Assembly: GCF_041053105.1 (NCBI RefSeq)
Contig: NZ_CP163444.1
Span: forward strand, 5,208,001 to 5,272,000
Source: Streptomyces sp. R44
GTDB taxonomy: Bacteria > Actinomycetota > Actinomycetes > Streptomycetales > Streptomycetaceae
Direction: 5' to 3'
Length of the DNA: 64,000 bases
Numbering within the stretch: the stretch's first letter is position 1; the number at the start of each line of letters is the position of its first letter. The translations under genes and the position numbers were made by a program. Below are positions 61,847 through 64,000 of the stretch, one piece after another. The notes beneath the pieces were generated by a model that saw only the letters and a program-made list of their open reading frames with translations, made no database searches and was not told the origin of the DNA.

Positions 61847-63073
61847 CTAGGCGACGAACCGCCTCACGCCCGGCACCAGCGCCGTCCCCGCGCAGCACCC
61901 GCCGACCACCACCGCGGCGGCCAGCAGCGGTACTTCGGGGCCCCAGGCCGAGGCCGCGAGCGGGGCCAGGGCGTAGCCCAGGGGCATCGCGGCGAGGGAG
62001 AGCAGCCAGTCGTACGAGGTGACCCGGGCGAGCGCGTGCTCGGGCACCGCGCGCTGGACGGCGGTCTGCCACACGGGGGACAGGAAGCCGAGTCCCGCCT
62101 GCGCTAGCCCGTACGCCGCGATCGTCAGCGGCGCGGGGGCGGCGAGCGCGAGCAGGACCAGCGGCAGCGCGTAGGTGGCGAGGCCGAGGTTCGCGGTCAG
62201 GACCGGGCGGCGGGGGTTGACCCGGTCGGCGAGCAGCGCCCCGAGGAGGAAGCCGACGGCGCCGACCTGGAGGAGGATGACCCAGGTGGTGGCGCCGCCG
62301 AGCCGCTGCACGGCGATCGCGGGCCCGAGGGTCATCAGGACGGCGGCGGCGCCGTTCCAGGCGCTGTGGCCGACGAGGCTGGTCCAGTACCAGTCCCGGG
62401 AGCGGACCTCCTGCCAGCCCTCGGCGAGGTCGGCGCGGAGCGAACGGCGCGGGATCGGGACGCGCTTCACCCGTACGGCCGTCAGGAGCAGGGCGCTGAC
62501 GGCGAAGGTGGCCGCGTCCAGGACGAACGCCCAGCCGGGGCCCACGGTCAGGACGAGGGTGCCGGCGAGCGCGGGTCCGGCGAGGCGGCTGCCGCTCTGG
62601 GCGACGCTCATGGCGGCGTTGGCCCGGTGCAGCGACTCCGCCTCCACCGTGCCCTTCACCAGGGGCGAGCCGGTCGGCATGGCGAAGGCTCCGGCCGCCC
62701 CGCCGAGGGCCTCGGCGACCGCGAGGACGGCGAGGCTGGGGGTGCCGCCGAGCAGCTGGACGCCGACGACGAGCTGGGTGGCGCAGCGTACGAGATCGGT
62801 GGTGAGCGCGACCGTACGGGCGTCGAAACGGTCCCCGACGACGCCTCCCACCGGCAGCAGGAGCAGCTTGGGGACCATCGCGCAGCCGAGGACCAGGGCG
62901 AGCGCCGAGGTGGAGCCGGTGGCCTCCAGGACGGCGAGGGCCAGGGCGGCGGGGATGGCGGCGTCGCCGAGGAGGGAGAGGGCGCGTCCGGTGAAGAGGA
63001 GGCGGAAGGAGCGGGTGCGCAGGGGGTGGGGGACGGGCGGGGGCGCGACGGGGCGCTGGGAGGCGGTGGCCAT
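61847..63073 (-). CDS. Major facilitator superfamily efflux transporter
   Basis: A 408-residue membrane transporter with about twelve helices in two halves. The N-terminus LRTRSFRLLFTGRALSLLGD is followed by KLLLLPVGGVVGDRFDARTV, the MFS motif A between helices 2 and 3. GALLADRVNPRRPVLTANLG is the equivalent loop in the second half, giving a DHA3-like drug-export layout. A TTGACG-N18-TACTCT promoter ends 7 nt before the ATG (leaderless) and is covered by a palindrome next to the divergent MarR gene. Export of a toxic compound under MarR control is the likely role; the substrate is unknown. Confidence 0.9.
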   Translation of the reverse strand: MATASQRPVAPPPVPHPLRTRSFRLLFTGRALSLLGDAAIPAALALAVLEATGSTSALALVLGCAMVPKLLLLPVGGVVGDRFDARTVALTTDLVRCATQLVVGVQLLGGTPSLAVLAVAEALGGAAGAFAMPTGSPLVKGTVEAESLHRANAAMSVAQSGSRLAGPALAGTLVLTVGPGWAFVLDAATFAVSALLLTAVRVKRVPIPRRSLRADLAEGWQEVRSRDWYWTSLVGHSAWNGAAAVLMTLGPAIAVQRLGGATTWVILLQVGAVGFLLGALLADRVNPRRPVLTANLGLATYALPLVLLALAAPAPLTIAAYGLAQAGLGFLSPVWQTAVQRAVPEHALARVTSYDWLLSLAAMPLGYALAPLAASAWGPEVPLLAAAVVVGGCCAGTALVPGVRRFVA

Positions 63074-63080
63074 GGACCGC

Positions 63081-63119
63081 AGAGTATTTCGGCACCGAAT
63101 AATTCGTCAACGAAATACT
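63081..63119. promoter_or_regulatory. Divergent MFS promoter with nested MarR-type palindromes
   Basis: Outer arms AGTATTTCG (63083-63091) and CGAAATACT (63111-63119) are perfect inverted repeats; inside lies CGAATAATTCG (63096-63106). The MFS promoter (minus strand TTGACG 63110-63105, 18-nt spacer, TACTCT 63086-63081) is entirely covered, so binding should block it. Confidence 0.8.
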
Positions 63120-63158
63120 TCTCGTGAGAAGAGTGCCCCGCCGACGTACGATCACCCC

Positions 63159-63704
63159 ATGGCGCACCCCGAGGAACCGCAGGAACCGCAGGAACCGCGC
63201 GACTGGACCGACGACCACGTCGCCCGCTGGCAGCCCGTCCTGCCCGGCCTCGACCCCGTCATCGAAGGCGCGGTCACCCGGATGAAGAAGCTCTCGGTCC
63301 ATCTGCGCCGGGTCAGGGAGCAGTCCCTCGTCGACTTCGACCTGGAGCGCCACGAGTTCGACACCCTCCACAAGCTCGCGGGCCGCGGCGGCAGCGCCGC
63401 CCCCTCCGAACTCGCCCAGGACCTCGACCTGGCCCCCGCCTCCGTCTCCGGGCGCCTCGACGTCCTGGAGAAGCGCGGCTTCGTCCGCCGCACCCCGTCC
63501 ACGACCGACCGGCGCCGGGTCGTCGTCGAACTCACCGCGTCCGGCCGGGAGACCTGGCTCGGCGCGATGGACGTCCTCGGCCACGAGGAGTACCGGCTGC
63601 TCGGTGTCCTCGGCCCCGAGGAGCGCGTCCTGCTCAACGACCTGCTGCGCCGGATCATGGTCGAGGCCGAGGCGGGCGGCCCCGCCCAGGGCTGGCACGC
63701 CTGA
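63159..63704 (+). CDS. MarR-family transcriptional regulator
   Basis: A 181-residue winged-helix regulator. The leader has a 9-bp tandem repeat (EEPQEPQEP). The DNA-binding core reads LERHEFDTLHKLAGRGGSAA, PSELAQDLDLAPASVSGRLD and the wing KRGFVRRTPSTTDRRRVVVE. TACGAT ends 6 nt before the ATG; no Shine-Dalgarno sequence is seen, so it is probably leaderless. It is divergent from an MFS transporter with a large palindrome between, the classic arrangement of a substrate-responsive repressor of an efflux pump. Confidence 0.92.
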   Translation: MAHPEEPQEPQEPRDWTDDHVARWQPVLPGLDPVIEGAVTRMKKLSVHLRRVREQSLVDFDLERHEFDTLHKLAGRGGSAAPSELAQDLDLAPASVSGRLDVLEKRGFVRRTPSTTDRRRVVVELTASGRETWLGAMDVLGHEEYRLLGVLGPEERVLLNDLLRRIMVEAEAGGPAQGWHA

Positions 63705-63711
63705 CGGGGCG

Positions 63712-63734
63712 CTGTCAGTGGCCGTCCCTACGCT
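63712..63734 (+). promoter_or_regulatory. RecA-NDp/PafBC-type promoter of the edge gene
   Basis: CTGTCAGTG (63712-63720), exactly 8 nt, TACGCT (63729-63734), then 7 nt to the ATG at 63742. It begins 7 bp after the MarR stop codon. Confidence 0.76.
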
Positions 63735-63741
63735 GCTCGGC

Positions 63742-64000
63742 ATGGGAACGGTGACCTTCGTCGACGAGACGACCTCGGGGGGCCGCACGGCCGGCCCCCG
63801 CCTGCCCGTCACGGAAGAACGGCTCACCCTGCGGGAGCTGATCCGCCGCCGGGTCGCCCACGAGGCGGCCGCCGCCGACGCCGAAGCGGCCTTCGCCCGG
63901 GCCGTCGAGGCCTTCGGGCGCAACGGCTTCCTGGTCCTGGTGGGCGACCGTCAGATCGAGGAGCTCGACGAGACGGTGACGGTGGGTCCGGAGACCGAGG
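63742..64000 (+). CDS. Unknown protein, 5' part only (open at the window edge)
   Basis: The first 86 codons of a gene cut by the end of the window. It starts MGTVTFVDETTSGGRTAGPR, then TEERLTLRELIRRRVAHEAA, an amphipathic Arg/Ala/Glu helix continuing AADAEAAFARAVEAFGRNGF, and a beta-like FLVLVGDRQIEELDETVTVG. I recognise no named domain. The ATG is set by the damage-type promoter just upstream, with the same 7-nt gap as in the SWIM and DUF4132 genes. That promoter class and proximity to the DUF4132 gene suggest a further component of the same response; nothing more can be said without the rest of the gene. Confidence 0.72.
   Translation, partial: MGTVTFVDETTSGGRTAGPRLPVTEERLTLRELIRRRVAHEAAAADAEAAFARAVEAFGRNGFLVLVGDRQIEELDETVTVGPETE

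Overview
The window is a stretch of actinomycete chromosome, almost certainly Streptomyces. It has very high GC content with G/C-rich third codon positions, frequent GTG starts, many genes that appear to be transcribed leaderlessly, and an order of housekeeping genes (pcrA, icmB, sucCD, purNH, folD, mdh, glyA, trpS) that I remember from the core of Streptomyces chromosomes. I ran no search, so the genus is an inference. I see no insertion sequence, prophage, CRISPR array, rRNA or tRNA.

Layout. 1-9.6 kb: a two-component pair, two cell-wall hydrolases (NlpC/P60 and M23), the UvrD/PcrA helicase, a lipase-like hydrolase and the cobalamin-binding small mutase subunit icmB. 9.6-17.7 kb: a divergent block in which a DUF5691 protein and a SWIM zinc-finger protein face a MoxR AAA+ ATPase, a DUF5682 protein and a von Willebrand A (VWA) protein. 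18-26.4 kb: sucCD, an XRE/sigma-like membrane regulator, a DUF6350 membrane protein and purNH. 26.4-32.3 kb: a secreted I36-like protein, a lipoprotein, a Ser/Thr kinase with an I36-like ectodomain next to an FHA protein, and a DUF2079 protein. 32.5-35.3 kb: folD and mdh. 35.3-41.3 kb: a small accessory set (PEP mutase-like, AhpD-like, MocR regulator, DMT transporter, YgiB/YgiC-like pair, polysaccharide deacetylase). 41.3-47 kb: rocD, glyA behind a ZTP riboswitch, a serine hydrolase, trpS and a 2H phosphoesterase. 47-51.1 kb: dprE2-dprE1 facing a PAP2 phosphatase and a UbiA transferase, together a decaprenyl-phospho-arabinose-type precursor set. 51.2-59.3 kb: envelope genes, a solute-binding protein and a TetR-controlled operon. 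59.3-64 kb: a DUF4132 protein, a MarR/MFS pair and a truncated unknown gene.

The most interesting pattern joins distant parts of the window. Four intergenic sites fit the LexA-independent DNA-damage promoter known from mycobacteria (RecA-NDp, activated by PafBC): TTGTCAGTG or a close variant, exactly 8 nt, then TAnnnT. They precede pcrA, the SWIM gene, the DUF4132 gene and the unknown gene at the right edge; a weaker fifth copy faces the MoxR operon. MoxR, DUF5682, VWA, SWIM and DUF4132 are the same protein families as Escherichia coli yehL, yehM, yehP, yehQ and yehI, which are poorly characterised. The sequence therefore suggests that this set, plus DUF5691 and the edge gene, is one DNA-damage-induced system split over two loci about 45 kb apart.

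Other control elements are readable: a ZTP riboswitch on glyA, paired TetR operators placed over a near-consensus promoter, a nested MarR palindrome, a DasR-like site before the deacetylase, structured leaders on the NlpC/P60 and mdh genes, and several perfect bidirectional terminator hairpins.
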